Under the pieces are notes generated by a model. The model searched no databases and had not been told where the DNA came from. It worked only from the letters and a program-made list of their open reading frames with translations. 64,000 nucleotides of DNA, taken from CAVUBL01 sp963739795. Lineage in GTDB: Bacteria > Acidobacteriota > Thermoanaerobaculia > Multivoradales > DATKCC01. Of this stretch, positions 51,269 through 63,891 are shown one piece after another. The stretch is taken from assembly GCA_963739795.1 (NCBI GenBank), contig CAVUBL010000007.1:372001-436000 (forward strand). Direction: 5' to 3'. A program made the translations under genes and the position numbers. Position 1 is the first letter of the stretch. Each line of letters opens with the position of its first letter.

Positions 51269-51907
51269 TCAGGCGGTGCCGCCGGCGGGCGGTCCCTCCG
51301 CGGGTGGCTCGGGCCGCTCGGGCCTCTCGGGCCTATCGGGCCTATCGGGTCGGCTGCGGGCGATCCGCGTCAGGTTGACGGCGTTGACGACGAAGTGGGC
51401 GGTCATGGGCGCGAGGAGGGTGCCGAGCTCCCGGACGAGGAGGCCGAAGGCGAGGCCGGCGACGGCGGCGAAGAAGCTCCAGAGCCAGAATGCCCGGCCC
51501 GGCCCGGTGTGGAGGAGGGCGAAGAGGACGGTGGCGACGGCGATTCCGAGAGAGCCCTGGACGGCGCCGCGGAAGAAGAGCTCCTCGGCGAAGGCGGAGA
51601 TGAGGGCCAGGGCGAGGGCGTCGGCCGCGGGGAGGCCGGTGAGGACGTCGGAGAGGACGCGTTCGAGCTCGCGGGCGAGGGGGAGGGTGTGGCGGCCGAG
51701 CTCCCAGAGGCCGACGAGGGCGAGGCCGGTGCCGACGCCCGCGGCGAGCTCGAGGGGCCAGCGGTCGGGGCTCGCGAGCTGGTAGAGGGCGAGGCCGCCG
51801 CGGGCGATGCCCATCCAGACGGCGCCGGCGATCGCGAGGATGAGGTAGACCGTCCAGGCGATGCGATAGAGGCGGTGGGGGCCGATGCGCGGTTCGTCAG
51901 GGGTCAT
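51269..51907 (-). CDS. CPBP family intramembrane metalloprotease
   Basis: The 212-residue membrane protein has the CPBP (Abi) active-site motif EELFFRG at residues 108-114, followed by VLFALLHTG and AHFVVNAVN carrying the catalytic His residues. Such proteases act in prenylated-peptide processing, bacteriocin immunity or signalling. The ATG at 51907 removes a low-complexity lead. The C-terminus ends with RPDRPDRPERPERPEPP, which is encoded by a 9-bp tandem repeat. The gene stands alone on the minus strand; the role here is unknown. Confidence 0.88.
   Translation of the reverse strand: MTPDEPRIGPHRLYRIAWTVYLILAIAGAVWMGIARGGLALYQLASPDRWPLELAAGVGTGLALVGLWELGRHTLPLARELERVLSDVLTGLPAADALALALISAFAEELFFRGAVQGSLGIAVATVLFALLHTGPGRAFWLWSFFAAVAGLAFGLLVRELGTLLAPMTAHFVVNAVNLTRIARSRPDRPDRPERPERPEPPAEGPPAGGTA
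51305..51356. repeat. 9-bp tandem repeat in the CPBP C-terminus
   Basis: Five imperfect units GGGCC(T/G)(A/C)TC-like repeat, written on the coding strand as CCCGATAGG, CCCGATAGG, CCCGAGAGG, CCCGAGCGG and CCCGAGCCA. They encode the Arg-Pro-Asp/Glu tail. The array resembles the CCCGATCAA array at 30562-30602. Confidence 0.7.
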
Positions 51908-52078
51908 GGGGAGCACAGGTCCGCGGGTGGGTGGCTTTCTCGGCGGCGAACTGCGCCAGCGAGAAACCACGCGGCTCCGCGGACTGCCCGCTCGGCGGTT
52001 GGGGCGGACGACCGCGCCTCGGTGGGGGAGGGGAGGGGGATCGGCGTTCGGTGCCTGCCGCCGCGCGGCTTGGGCCCC

Positions 52079-52735
52079 TTACTCGTCGAATGTCTTTCCC
52101 GTTGTTTTCCAATCCGCGAGGAAGCGATCGAGGCCTACGTCGGTCAGCGGGTGGTGGTAGAGCTTCTCCAGCGTTCCGAAGGGGATGGTGGCGACGTGGG
52201 CTCCCAGTAGGGCGGCCTGGACGACGTGGAGCGGGTGGCGGACGGAGGCGACGAGCACTTCGGTGGCGAAGTCGTAGTTGGCGTAGATCGTCACGAGCTG
52301 CTCGATGAGCTCCATGCCGGCGCCTCCCACGTCGTCGATCCGCCCGACGAACGGGGAGATGTAGGCCGCCCCCGCCTTGGCGGCGAGGAGGGCCTGGGCG
52401 GCGGAGAAACAAAGGGTGACGTTGGTGCGGATGCCCTCGGCCGCGAGGTCGCGTACCGCCTGGAGGCCGGCGGGCGAGAGCGGCACCTTGACCACGACGT
52501 TCGGCGCCAGGCCGGCGAGGCGCCGGGCCTGCTCCATGATCTCGGCGTGCTCGGTGGCCAGGACCTCGCCCGAGACCGGGCCCGGCACCAGCTCCGCGAT
52601 CTGGCGCACGGTGGGCAAGTACGGCTTGCCCTGCTTGGCGATCAGGCTCGGGTTGGTGGTGACGCCGTCCACCATCCCCCACTCGAGGCCCTGCTCGATC
52701 TGCCGGAGGTCGGCGGTGTCGAGAAAGAATTTCAT
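52079..52735 (-). CDS. fsa: Transaldolase / fructose-6-phosphate aldolase
   Basis: The 218-residue enzyme is of the small TalC/FSA type. Its start MKFFLDTADLRQI, the DGVTTNPSL motif and the Schiff-base Lys83 in VVVKVPLSP are diagnostic. It catalyses aldol cleavage or transaldol transfer in the pentose phosphate pathway. The C-terminal TIPFGTLEKLYHHPLTDVGL is intact. It lies 37 bp downstream of gyrA on the same strand, so it may be read with the gyrase genes. Confidence 0.93.
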   Translation of the reverse strand: MKFFLDTADLRQIEQGLEWGMVDGVTTNPSLIAKQGKPYLPTVRQIAELVPGPVSGEVLATEHAEIMEQARRLAGLAPNVVVKVPLSPAGLQAVRDLAAEGIRTNVTLCFSAAQALLAAKAGAAYISPFVGRIDDVGGAGMELIEQLVTIYANYDFATEVLVASVRHPLHVVQAALLGAHVATIPFGTLEKLYHHPLTDVGLDRFLADWKTTGKTFDE

Positions 52736-52772
52736 CGGTTTCGGCTCTCCTCGCGCCGTGATCGCTGCCGCG

Positions 52773-55286
52773 TCAGTTCACCACTTCGTCGACGGGCTCG
52801 TCTCCGTCTCCGTCGCCGCCGTCGTCTTCGTCCTCGTCCTCGTCGTCCTCGACCACCTTGGCCAGCGCGACCAGGCGGTCGTCGTCGTCGAGGTCCATGA
52901 TCTTGACGCCCTGGGTCGAGCGCCCGATGGTGCGCACCCCGTCGATCCCGATGCGGATGATCTTGCCCTCGCGGGTGATCATGATCAGGCCGTCGCCCTC
53001 GTGGACCTGCTTGACGCCCACCACCTCGCCGGTCTTCTTGCCGACCTTGAGGTTGATGATGCCCAGGCCGCCGCGCCCCTGGAGGCGGTACTCCTCGAGG
53101 GCGGTGCGCTTGCCGTAGCCGCGCTCGGAGGCGGTGAAGATGTCGCCCTCCTCCTCGAGCACCTCGATGCCCACCACCCGGTCGCCGGAGCGCAGCTTGA
53201 TGCCCCGGACGCCGCGGGTCACCCGGCCCATGGGGCGGGCGTCGTCCTCGGAGAAGCGGATCGAGTAGCCCTTGGCGGTGGCCAGGAGCACGTCGTGGCC
53301 GCCGTCGGTCACCCGCACCTGGAGCAGGCGGTCGTCCTCGTCGACGTTGATGGCGTTGATGCCGCCGACCCGGGGGTTCGAGTAGGCCGAGAGCTCGGTC
53401 TTCTTGACCACTCCGCGCTCGGTGGCGAAGACCAGGAATCGGTCGTCGGCGAACTCGCGCACGGCCACCGTGGTGGCGATCTTCTCGTCGGGCTCGAGGT
53501 TGAGCAGGTTGACGATCGCCTTGCCCTTGGCGGCGGGGCCCAGCTCCGGGATCTCGTGCACCTTGAGCCAGTGCACCCGGCCGCTCTCGGTGAAGACCAG
53601 CACGTAGCTGTGGGCCGAGGCCACGTAGAGGTGCTCGACCAGGTCCTCGTCGCGGGTGACCATGCCGGTGCGCCCCTTGCCGCCTCGGCGCTGGGCGCGG
53701 TAGAGGGCGAGCGGCGAGCGCTTGACGTAGCCGGTGCGGGTGACGGTGATCACCATGTCCTCGTCGGCGATCAGGTCCTCGATGGTGATCTCGTGGGTGA
53801 AGGGCAGGATCTCCGTGCGGCGCTCGTCGTCGAAGGTCTCGCGTAGCTCGCGGAACTCTTTGCGGATCTCGGCGAGCAGCAGGGCCTCCGAGCCGAGGAT
53901 CGCCCGCAGCCGCTCGACGAGCTCCATGAGGCCCTTGTACTCCTCCACCACCTTCTCGCGCTCGATGCCGGTGAGCTTCTGGAGGCGCATGTCGAGGATC
54001 GCCTGGGCCTGGGGCTCGGTGAAGGAGTAGTCGTCCATCAGACGGGTGCGGGCTTCGGACGGGCTCGAGCTCGCCCGGATGGTGGCGATGATCTCGTCCA
54101 GGATGTCCAGCGCCTTGAGGATGCCCTCGAGGATGTGGGCCCGCTCCTCGGCCTTGCGCAGGTCGTAGCGGGTGCGGCGGATGATCACCTGCTTCCTGTG
54201 GTTCAGGAAGTGCTCGAGGAGCTCGCGCAGGTTCATCACCTTCGGCTGGCTGTCGACGATGGCCAGCAGGATGATGCCGAAGGTGGTCTGCATCTGGGTC
54301 ATCTTGTAGAGCGAGTTGAGGAGGATCTCCGCCACCTCGCCCCGGCGCACCTCGAGGACGATCCGGATGCCGTCCCGGTCCGACTCGTCGCGCAGGTCGG
54401 TGATGCCGTCGAGCTTCTTCTCCCGCACGAGCTCGGCCATCCGCTCCAACAGGCGTGCCTTGTTGACCTGGTAGGGCAGCTCGGTGACCACGATCGACTG
54501 CTTGTCCCTCGATGGGTCGGTCTCGATCTCCGCGCGCGCCCGGACCTGGACGATGCCGCGACCGGTGGAGTAGGCCGAGCGGATGCCGTCGACGCCGTGG
54601 ATGAAGCCGGCGGTGGGAAAGTCGGGGCCCGGCAGCACAGCCATCAGCTCGTCGAGGCCGGCCTGGGGCTGCTCGATCACGAGCTCGAGAGCGTCGAGGA
54701 CCTCTCCCAGGTTGTGGGGCGGGATGTTGGTCGCCATGCCGACGGCGATGCCGGAGGCGCCGTTGACCAGGAGGTTGGGCACCCGTGCGGGCAGCACCGC
54801 CGGCTCGCTCTCGGAGCCGTCGTAGTTGGGCACCCACTCGACGGTCTCCTTGTCGATGTCGTCGCGGATCATCTCCTCGGCGAGCTTGGTCAGGCGGACC
54901 TCGGTGTAGCGCATGGCCGCCGGGTTGTCGCCGTCGATGGAGCCGAAGTTGCCCTGGCCGTCCACCAGCGGGTAACGCATGGAGAAGTCCTGGGCCAGGC
55001 GCACCACGGTGTCGTAGATGGCCGCGTCGCCGTGGGGGTGGTACTTGCCCATGACCTCGCCGACGATGCGCGCCGACTTCTTGTAGGGCTTGCCCGAGGT
55101 GTTGCCGCTCTCCCACATGCCGTAGAGCACGCGGCGGTGGACCGGCTTCAGGCCGTCGCGGACGTCGGGCAGGGCGCGCCCGATGATCACGCTCATGGCG
55201 TAGTCGATGTAGCTCGACTTCATCTCCTCCTCGATGTCGACCCCGGGGGGGATCGGCACGGGAGGCATCTCGTGTTCGTCGCTCAT
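52773..55286 (-). CDS. gyrA: DNA gyrase subunit A
   Basis: The 837-residue subunit introduces negative supercoils with GyrB. The active-site Tyr127 is in NPAAMRYTEV. The quinolone region HPHGDAAIYD carries Ala88 at the position of E. coli Ser83, a substitution linked to lower quinolone binding in other bacteria. The GyrA box QRRGGKG is present, and the C-terminal beta-pinwheel repeats are complete. The tail is very acidic (EDDEDEDEDDGGDGDGDEP). The ATG at 55286 lies 16 bp after the gyrB stop. Confidence 0.97.
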   Translation of the reverse strand: MSDEHEMPPVPIPPGVDIEEEMKSSYIDYAMSVIIGRALPDVRDGLKPVHRRVLYGMWESGNTSGKPYKKSARIVGEVMGKYHPHGDAAIYDTVVRLAQDFSMRYPLVDGQGNFGSIDGDNPAAMRYTEVRLTKLAEEMIRDDIDKETVEWVPNYDGSESEPAVLPARVPNLLVNGASGIAVGMATNIPPHNLGEVLDALELVIEQPQAGLDELMAVLPGPDFPTAGFIHGVDGIRSAYSTGRGIVQVRARAEIETDPSRDKQSIVVTELPYQVNKARLLERMAELVREKKLDGITDLRDESDRDGIRIVLEVRRGEVAEILLNSLYKMTQMQTTFGIILLAIVDSQPKVMNLRELLEHFLNHRKQVIIRRTRYDLRKAEERAHILEGILKALDILDEIIATIRASSSPSEARTRLMDDYSFTEPQAQAILDMRLQKLTGIEREKVVEEYKGLMELVERLRAILGSEALLLAEIRKEFRELRETFDDERRTEILPFTHEITIEDLIADEDMVITVTRTGYVKRSPLALYRAQRRGGKGRTGMVTRDEDLVEHLYVASAHSYVLVFTESGRVHWLKVHEIPELGPAAKGKAIVNLLNLEPDEKIATTVAVREFADDRFLVFATERGVVKKTELSAYSNPRVGGINAINVDEDDRLLQVRVTDGGHDVLLATAKGYSIRFSEDDARPMGRVTRGVRGIKLRSGDRVVGIEVLEEEGDIFTASERGYGKRTALEEYRLQGRGGLGIINLKVGKKTGEVVGVKQVHEGDGLIMITREGKIIRIGIDGVRTIGRSTQGVKIMDLDDDDRLVALAKVVEDDEDEDEDDGGDGDGDEPVDEVVN

Positions 55287-55302
55287 AGGATTCGAATCGA
55301 TC

Positions 55303-57897
<2,595 letters not shown>

Positions 57898-58185
57898 CGA
57901 TGCGTCTCCTCGACCGGTGCGACCGGGCCCCGCTCGGGGTCTACTCGGGTCCAGCCCGCTCCGGTCTCATGCCGCTTACCGGAACGGCGGTAGGCCGCCG
58001 TCAACCGGGTGTCGGTACCTGTGCGGTCTGTGCGGCAGGTTGTTTCGTCCCTGGATGTTTCGCGCGCGCGAGCGGGACGTTACGCGTTGAGCGGACTATA
58101 CCACAAAGACTCGCTAAAAAGAAGCGCTAGGTTCAGCCGAATCAATGAGTTACGAGGCGGAATCGCACCGGCGGGAGCCAACGGC
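57898..58185. promoter_or_regulatory. gyrB upstream region with candidate promoter
   Basis: This 288-bp gap between recF and gyrB is the main place for a gyrBA promoter. On the minus strand TATAGT lies at 58095-58100 in an AT-rich patch (TTTAGCGAGTCTTTGTGG), with TTCTTT 17 bp upstream as a poor -35. No terminator-like hairpin with a T-run is obvious for recF. No reading frame here is protein-like. Confidence 0.45.
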
Positions 58186-59274
58186 TCAGTGCGCACCCAG
58201 ACGACCGCTCTCGAGGTTCCAGCGCGCGGTGGTTTCGAGAGGCTCCCACACCGCCGGCCGGTTGGAGCTGGCGAGGAGCTGGCGGGCCCCGGCGAAGACG
58301 CGCCAGATCGCCGCGAGACTCTCGGCGGCGAGCTCTGCGTCGAGGTCGTCGAGGAGATAGACCGGGTCTCGGCCGGCCTCCTCGATCACCCTCCCGTGGG
58401 CCGCGGCGAGGGCCAGGGAGAGAAGCTTGCGCTCGCCCGCCGAGGTGACCTCGGCGGCGGCATGGGCGCCCCAAAGGATCTCGAGCTCGTCGCGGTGCGG
58501 TCCGACGAGGGGCATCCCGCGGCGACGCTCGGCGGCGGAGCTGCGCTCGAGCTGGCGGACCGTTTCGTCCAGGCCGTCGAGCACGGCCGCCGGGGAGGGC
58601 CGGTAGGCGAGGACGACGCCCGGCGTCGGCAAGGAGATCTCTTCGAGGATCCCTGTGAGGGCGCGGCTCAGGGAGCGGGCGTAGGAGGAGCGGAGGCGGG
58701 CGACCTCGACGGCCGCCTCCGCGAGAACCCGGTTCCAGACCTCGAGGCTCCCCTCCGCGCGAGGGCCGGCTCCCCTCCGCGCTCCCGCGGCGAGGAGGCC
58801 TCGCTTCTCCCCCAGGGCCTCCCGGTAACGGCGTAGAGCACCCAGGGCCCCGGGGCGAAGGCTTACGACGCCCCGGTCCAGAAAGCGCCGGCGACGGGCG
58901 GGAGCTCCGGCGATCACCTGGACGTCATCTGAAGCCCAGGCGACCACCGGCAGGACGGCGAGGTGCTCGGCCAGGGGCCCACGGCTACCGTTCACCGCTC
59001 GCTCCCGGCCAGACCCGCCCCAGGACACCTCGAGGGTGACTCGGGCGGTGCTGTCCACCTCCGCCGCCAGGTGGAACGACTCCTCGCCGTGGCGCACGCA
59101 CTCGGACAAACGGGGGGTGCGGAAGCTGCGGGTGGTGGCGACGGCGTAGACGGCTTCGAGGAGACTCGTCTTGCCGGCGCCATTGCCGCCGAGAAGGAGG
59201 TGGCGCCCCGGACCGGGACTCCAGGTCAGTGCCTCGAGGTTCCGGAAGCGCTCGGCGCGGAGGGTCTCGAGCAA
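58186..59274 (-). CDS. recF: DNA replication and repair protein RecF
   Basis: The 362-residue SMC-like ATPase has Walker A GGNGAGKT (29-36), preceded by RFRNLEALTW, and the C-terminal GERKLLSLALAAAHGRVIEE with DPVYLLDDLDAEL (Walker B). It loads RecA at gaps with RecO and RecR. The TTG start at 59274 is 5 bp beyond the dnaN stop and starts the homologous region directly; no ATG lies closer. Length is normal. It belongs to the dnaA-dnaN-recF-gyrB cluster typical of origins. Confidence 0.9.
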   Translation of the reverse strand: MLETLRAERFRNLEALTWSPGPGRHLLLGGNGAGKTSLLEAVYAVATTRSFRTPRLSECVRHGEESFHLAAEVDSTARVTLEVSWGGSGRERAVNGSRGPLAEHLAVLPVVAWASDDVQVIAGAPARRRRFLDRGVVSLRPGALGALRRYREALGEKRGLLAAGARRGAGPRAEGSLEVWNRVLAEAAVEVARLRSSYARSLSRALTGILEEISLPTPGVVLAYRPSPAAVLDGLDETVRQLERSSAAERRRGMPLVGPHRDELEILWGAHAAAEVTSAGERKLLSLALAAAHGRVIEEAGRDPVYLLDDLDAELAAESLAAIWRVFAGARQLLASSNRPAVWEPLETTARWNLESGRLGAH

Positions 59275-59279
59275 GCGGA

Positions 59280-60395
59280 TCAGATCCGCATCGGCATGAT
59301 CACGCAGAGGTACCGGCCCTCGGCTTCGCCGTCTTCCGGGTAGCCCACCGTCTGCGTGTTCTCGTCCTTGAGCTCTAGGCGCACCTTGTCCACCTCCACC
59401 GCGCCCAGAAACTGGTCCAGGTAGTCCGGGTTGATGCCGATCTTGAACTCGGGGCCGTCGTAGTCGCACTCGATCCGCTCGGTGGCTTCTCCGAGATCGG
59501 GGTTGACCGCCGAGACCACCATCTCATCGGGGGCAAAGGACAGGCGCACGGCCCGGGCCCGGTCTCCGGTCAGGAGAGCCACGCGCTTGACCGCATCGCC
59601 CAGGCTTCGGCGGTCGAAGACCGCCTTCTTCTCGTTGTCCTTGGCGATCACCCGCTCATAGTCCGGGAAAGTGCCCTCGAGGATCCGGCAGATCAGCTCC
59701 CGGCGCCCGAGGCGAAAGGAGAGATGGTGCTCACCGCGCCGGTAGCCCACCGGCGCATCGCTCTCGAAGCGCTGGAGCTCCTGGAGCGCCTTGCGCGGCA
59801 CCAGCACAGAGTCCTCCTCGGACCCATCCCCCTCGGTCAAGCCCTCGAGAGGCGACTCGACCAGGGCCAGGCGGTGGCCGTCGGTCGCCACCATCTCGAT
59901 GGAGGACGCCTTGAACTTCAGCAGCGCGCCGTTGAGCTGAAAGCGCGACTCCTCGGCGGAGACCGCGAAGAGGATCTTCGAGATCATCTTCCTGACGTCG
60001 GCGAAGGGGATCTCCACCCGGTACTCCTCGTCGACCGTGGGCAGGGTGGGAAAGTCCTCGGGGGGCAGGCCGTGGATCTTGAAGCGGGAGTTGCCCGCCC
60101 GGATGGTGAGCTCGCGCGGTTCCTCCTGGAGCAGGTGGACCTCCTGGCCCACCAGGGAGCGGATGATCTCCATGAACTTCTTCGCCTGCACGGCGATCGC
60201 CCCTTCGCCCGCCACGTCGGCCTCGCAGTATGAGGTCAACGAGACGTCGAGATCGGTGGCTGCCAGGCTCAACCGGTCGCCCCGGGCGGTGAGGAGCAGA
60301 TGGGCGAGCACGGGGATCGTCGTCTTGCGCTCGACGATGCCCTGCATCGGTGCCAGCTCGGCGAGAAATTGATTGCGCTCGACTCGGACGTCCAT
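59280..60395 (-). CDS. dnaN: DNA polymerase III beta subunit (sliding clamp)
   Basis: The 371-residue clamp has three repeated domains, beginning MDVRVERNQFLAELAPMQGI and including LTARGDRLSLAATDLDVSL, FALVESPLEGL-type loops and the C-terminal RYLCVIMPMRI, which lies at the subunit surface where clamp partners bind. It forms a ring that tethers Pol III to DNA. The ATG at 60395 follows a stretch of T/C-rich sequence. It is separated by 263 bp from dnaA, with DnaA-box-like sites in the gap. Confidence 0.95.
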   Translation of the reverse strand: MDVRVERNQFLAELAPMQGIVERKTTIPVLAHLLLTARGDRLSLAATDLDVSLTSYCEADVAGEGAIAVQAKKFMEIIRSLVGQEVHLLQEEPRELTIRAGNSRFKIHGLPPEDFPTLPTVDEEYRVEIPFADVRKMISKILFAVSAEESRFQLNGALLKFKASSIEMVATDGHRLALVESPLEGLTEGDGSEEDSVLVPRKALQELQRFESDAPVGYRRGEHHLSFRLGRRELICRILEGTFPDYERVIAKDNEKKAVFDRRSLGDAVKRVALLTGDRARAVRLSFAPDEMVVSAVNPDLGEATERIECDYDGPEFKIGINPDYLDQFLGAVEVDKVRLELKDENTQTVGYPEDGEAEGRYLCVIMPMRI

Positions 60396-60658
60396 CGCTC
60401 TACTCCTTCCTTAGGAGAACCATGGAATGTATAGCACAGAAGGAGTAGTACATAGGCCCTGTGGAACGGTGGATGGTGTCTGTAAGTGCCATGGATCTAG
60501 AGGGTTGAGTGTTCCGCAGTCCGCGGATGGATGGTTGTCGAGGTCCTGTGGACAGGAGGTGGAAAACTCGGGATGCCGGCGCTTTCCGCAGCTCGTCCAC
60601 AGGCGATCCGGAACCCGGGCCACAGGGTTCTCCACAGGGGGTCCGGAGGTGGTGGACG
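60396..60658. other. dnaA-dnaN intergenic region with DnaA-box-like sites
   Basis: This gap contains several CCACA/TGTGG motifs: TGTGGAACG (60460), TGTGGACAG (60547), GGTGGAAAA (60558), CGTCCACAG (60594) and TCTCCACAG (60629). They resemble DnaA boxes (TTATCCACA) but with mismatches. It could be an origin half or a region regulating dnaN. It lacks long AT-rich stretches. Confidence 0.55.
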
Positions 60659-61966
<1,308 letters not shown>

Positions 61967-62166
61967 GGTTCAGGCAAAGGAGCGAGGGCGAATTTCCACA
62001 AGATTTCCACAGATTGTGGAAAAGGTATCCGCCGTGGAGGGGGGACGGCGGGGCGAATCTTGCCGAACTAGGGCGAGCGGTATGGTACCACAGAGCGAGG
62101 GTTCTGCAAGGGGCGGCGTAGGATTTCGCGCGATCAAATTAAACTCTTTGTTTATAGTGCTTTACG
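61967..62166. other. Candidate replication origin (oriC) upstream of dnaA
   Basis: The 200-bp gap between dnaA and sppA contains three clustered DnaA-box-like 9-mers: ATTTCCACA at 61992-62000 and 62003-62011, and TGTGGAAAA at 62015-62023 (inverse TTTTCCACA, a consensus match). About 110 bp further lies the most AT-rich stretch seen here (CAAATTAAACTCTTTGTTTA at 62135-62154), a plausible unwinding element. A dnaA promoter candidate (-10 ATGGTA complement at 62082-62087, -35 CTGCAA complement at 62104-62109, 16 bp apart) overlaps it. Confidence 0.7.
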
Positions 62167-63891
62167 TTAGAATGGAGCGGCCAGGGAGCGGGCCTCGGGA
62201 GTGAGCTCCAGGGCGCCCCGCACCGGAGGTGCAAGAGCCCTGGTGAGGCGAAGCAGGGAGGCCGGAAGCAACGGCCGGCGTGACTGTCGGAAGAGATCGA
62301 ACCAACTCTGAGGCTCGGGGTAGTAGGTGAGGCGAATCGATTGCCCGGCGGAGAGACCGGCCTCCTTCTTGGCCAGGTCGATCGCTCGGTCGAGGCCACC
62401 GAGCTCGTCGACCAGGCCGAGGCGAAGGGCGTCGCTGCCCAGCCACACCCTGCCGCGGCCGATCTTGTCCACCGCCGTCGTGGTCATGCGCCGGCCCTGG
62501 GCGACGTGACCCACGAACGCCTGGTAGACCTGGTCCATCTGGCGCTGGATCACGGCCCGCTGCTCGTCGGTCAAAGGCGCGGGGCTCGACCACAGGTCGG
62601 CGTGGGCTCCACGGCTCAATGGGTCGTGGGTCACCCCGAGGAGGTCGCGCTCGAAACCCTCGGTGGCGAAGCGCCCGCTGATCACCCCGATCGAGCCGGT
62701 GAGGGTGGCGGGCTCGGCGACGATCTTGGTGGCCTTCGAGGCGATGTAGTACCCGCCGGAGGCCGCGAGGTCGGACATGGAGACGATGACCGGCTTGTGC
62801 TTCTCGAGCAGCTCGAGCTCGCGGAGGATGAGGTCCGAGCCCAGAGCCGAGCCGCCGGGGCTGTCGATACGCAGCACCACGGCCGCCAGCGACGAGTCCT
62901 GGGCCAGTTCCCGGAAGATCTGGCTCATCTGGTCGGAGCCGACGAAGGTCTCCTGGGTCCAGGGCTGGGTGCCCCCGGCGCCGCGCACGATGGTGCCGGA
63001 GGCGAAGACCACGGCGATCTGGCGGCCCGAGAAGGCGGGCCCCTGGCCCCAGGTGGATCCCCAGGTCTCGAGCGGAACCAGGCGCGGGTCGCCCCCCGCC
63101 CGTGTCTCGACCAGGTCCCGGAACTGATCGGGGTAGATCAGCGAGTCGATGAGTCCGGCGTCGACCGCCTCCTGGGCGCCGAGGGGTGCCCGGTCGATGA
63201 GGGCGCGGACGGCGGCCGGCTCGAGCTTCCGTCGCTCGGCGATGGCGTCGACGATCTGGCCGTACTCGCCGTCGAGCACGGTGCCCAGGGCTTGGCGGGC
63301 GGGCGGGCTGTGGTCGGTGCGGGTGTACTGCTCGCCGGCGCTCTTGTACTCGCCGACAGTGAGGAACTCGGGCTCGACCTTGAGCTTGTCGAGGGTGCCC
63401 CGGAGGAAGTAGGAGTCGGCGTAGAGGCCCATCAGGTTGACCGCACCCACCGGAGCCATGTGGATGTGATCGCAGGCGGTGGCGAGGTAATAGCCGAGGG
63501 TACCGTTGCCGCCCTCGCCGACGGTCTCGAAGTAGCACTCGACGAACTTTCCGGCTGCGGAGAGCTCCCGGAGCTGGTGGCGGAACTCCTGGGCCTTGGC
63601 CAGGCCGAAGCCGGTGGTTCGGATGTAGAGGGCGACCCCGGCGACCGAAGAGTCGCTGCGGGCCGCGTGGAAGGCCCGGTAGAGGTTGGCTACGCTGACG
63701 CTCGGGGTGGAGCCGGCGAAGAAGGGCAGGGAGGCGGGGCTCCGCTCCGGCACCGGCCCCTGGACCCGCCAGACCAGCACTGTCGAGCCGCCGAACCGGG
63801 GTCCCTGCCCCTTGGACAGGAGGATCGCGGCGACGGTGGCGGTGACCGCGAGGAGGACGAGGACGGCGAAGACGATGAGGAGCTTCTTCAT
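62167..63891 (-). CDS. sppA: Signal peptide peptidase SppA, 67K type
   Basis: The 574-residue serine protease has an N-terminal membrane anchor (LLIVFAVLVLLAVTATVAAI) and a duplicated ClpP-like fold. The Lys general base is Lys183 (VGEYKSAGEQY) in the N-terminal half and the nucleophile is Ser378 in SDLAASGGYYIA of the C-terminal half, as in the 67K type. It degrades released signal peptides in the membrane. The ATG at 63891 follows GGAG about 10 nt upstream. The end region also has LRIDSPGGSALGSDL. A partial gene overlaps its start. Confidence 0.93.
   Translation of the reverse strand: MKKLLIVFAVLVLLAVTATVAAILLSKGQGPRFGGSTVLVWRVQGPVPERSPASLPFFAGSTPSVSVANLYRAFHAARSDSSVAGVALYIRTTGFGLAKAQEFRHQLRELSAAGKFVECYFETVGEGGNGTLGYYLATACDHIHMAPVGAVNLMGLYADSYFLRGTLDKLKVEPEFLTVGEYKSAGEQYTRTDHSPPARQALGTVLDGEYGQIVDAIAERRKLEPAAVRALIDRAPLGAQEAVDAGLIDSLIYPDQFRDLVETRAGGDPRLVPLETWGSTWGQGPAFSGRQIAVVFASGTIVRGAGGTQPWTQETFVGSDQMSQIFRELAQDSSLAAVVLRIDSPGGSALGSDLILRELELLEKHKPVIVSMSDLAASGGYYIASKATKIVAEPATLTGSIGVISGRFATEGFERDLLGVTHDPLSRGAHADLWSSPAPLTDEQRAVIQRQMDQVYQAFVGHVAQGRRMTTTAVDKIGRGRVWLGSDALRLGLVDELGGLDRAIDLAKKEAGLSAGQSIRLTYYPEPQSWFDLFRQSRRPLLPASLLRLTRALAPPVRGALELTPEARSLAAPF

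Noticed and set aside
52732..55116. Alternative frame of 794 residues across gyrA
   Set aside because: Arg/His/Gly-rich shadow of gyrA in another frame.
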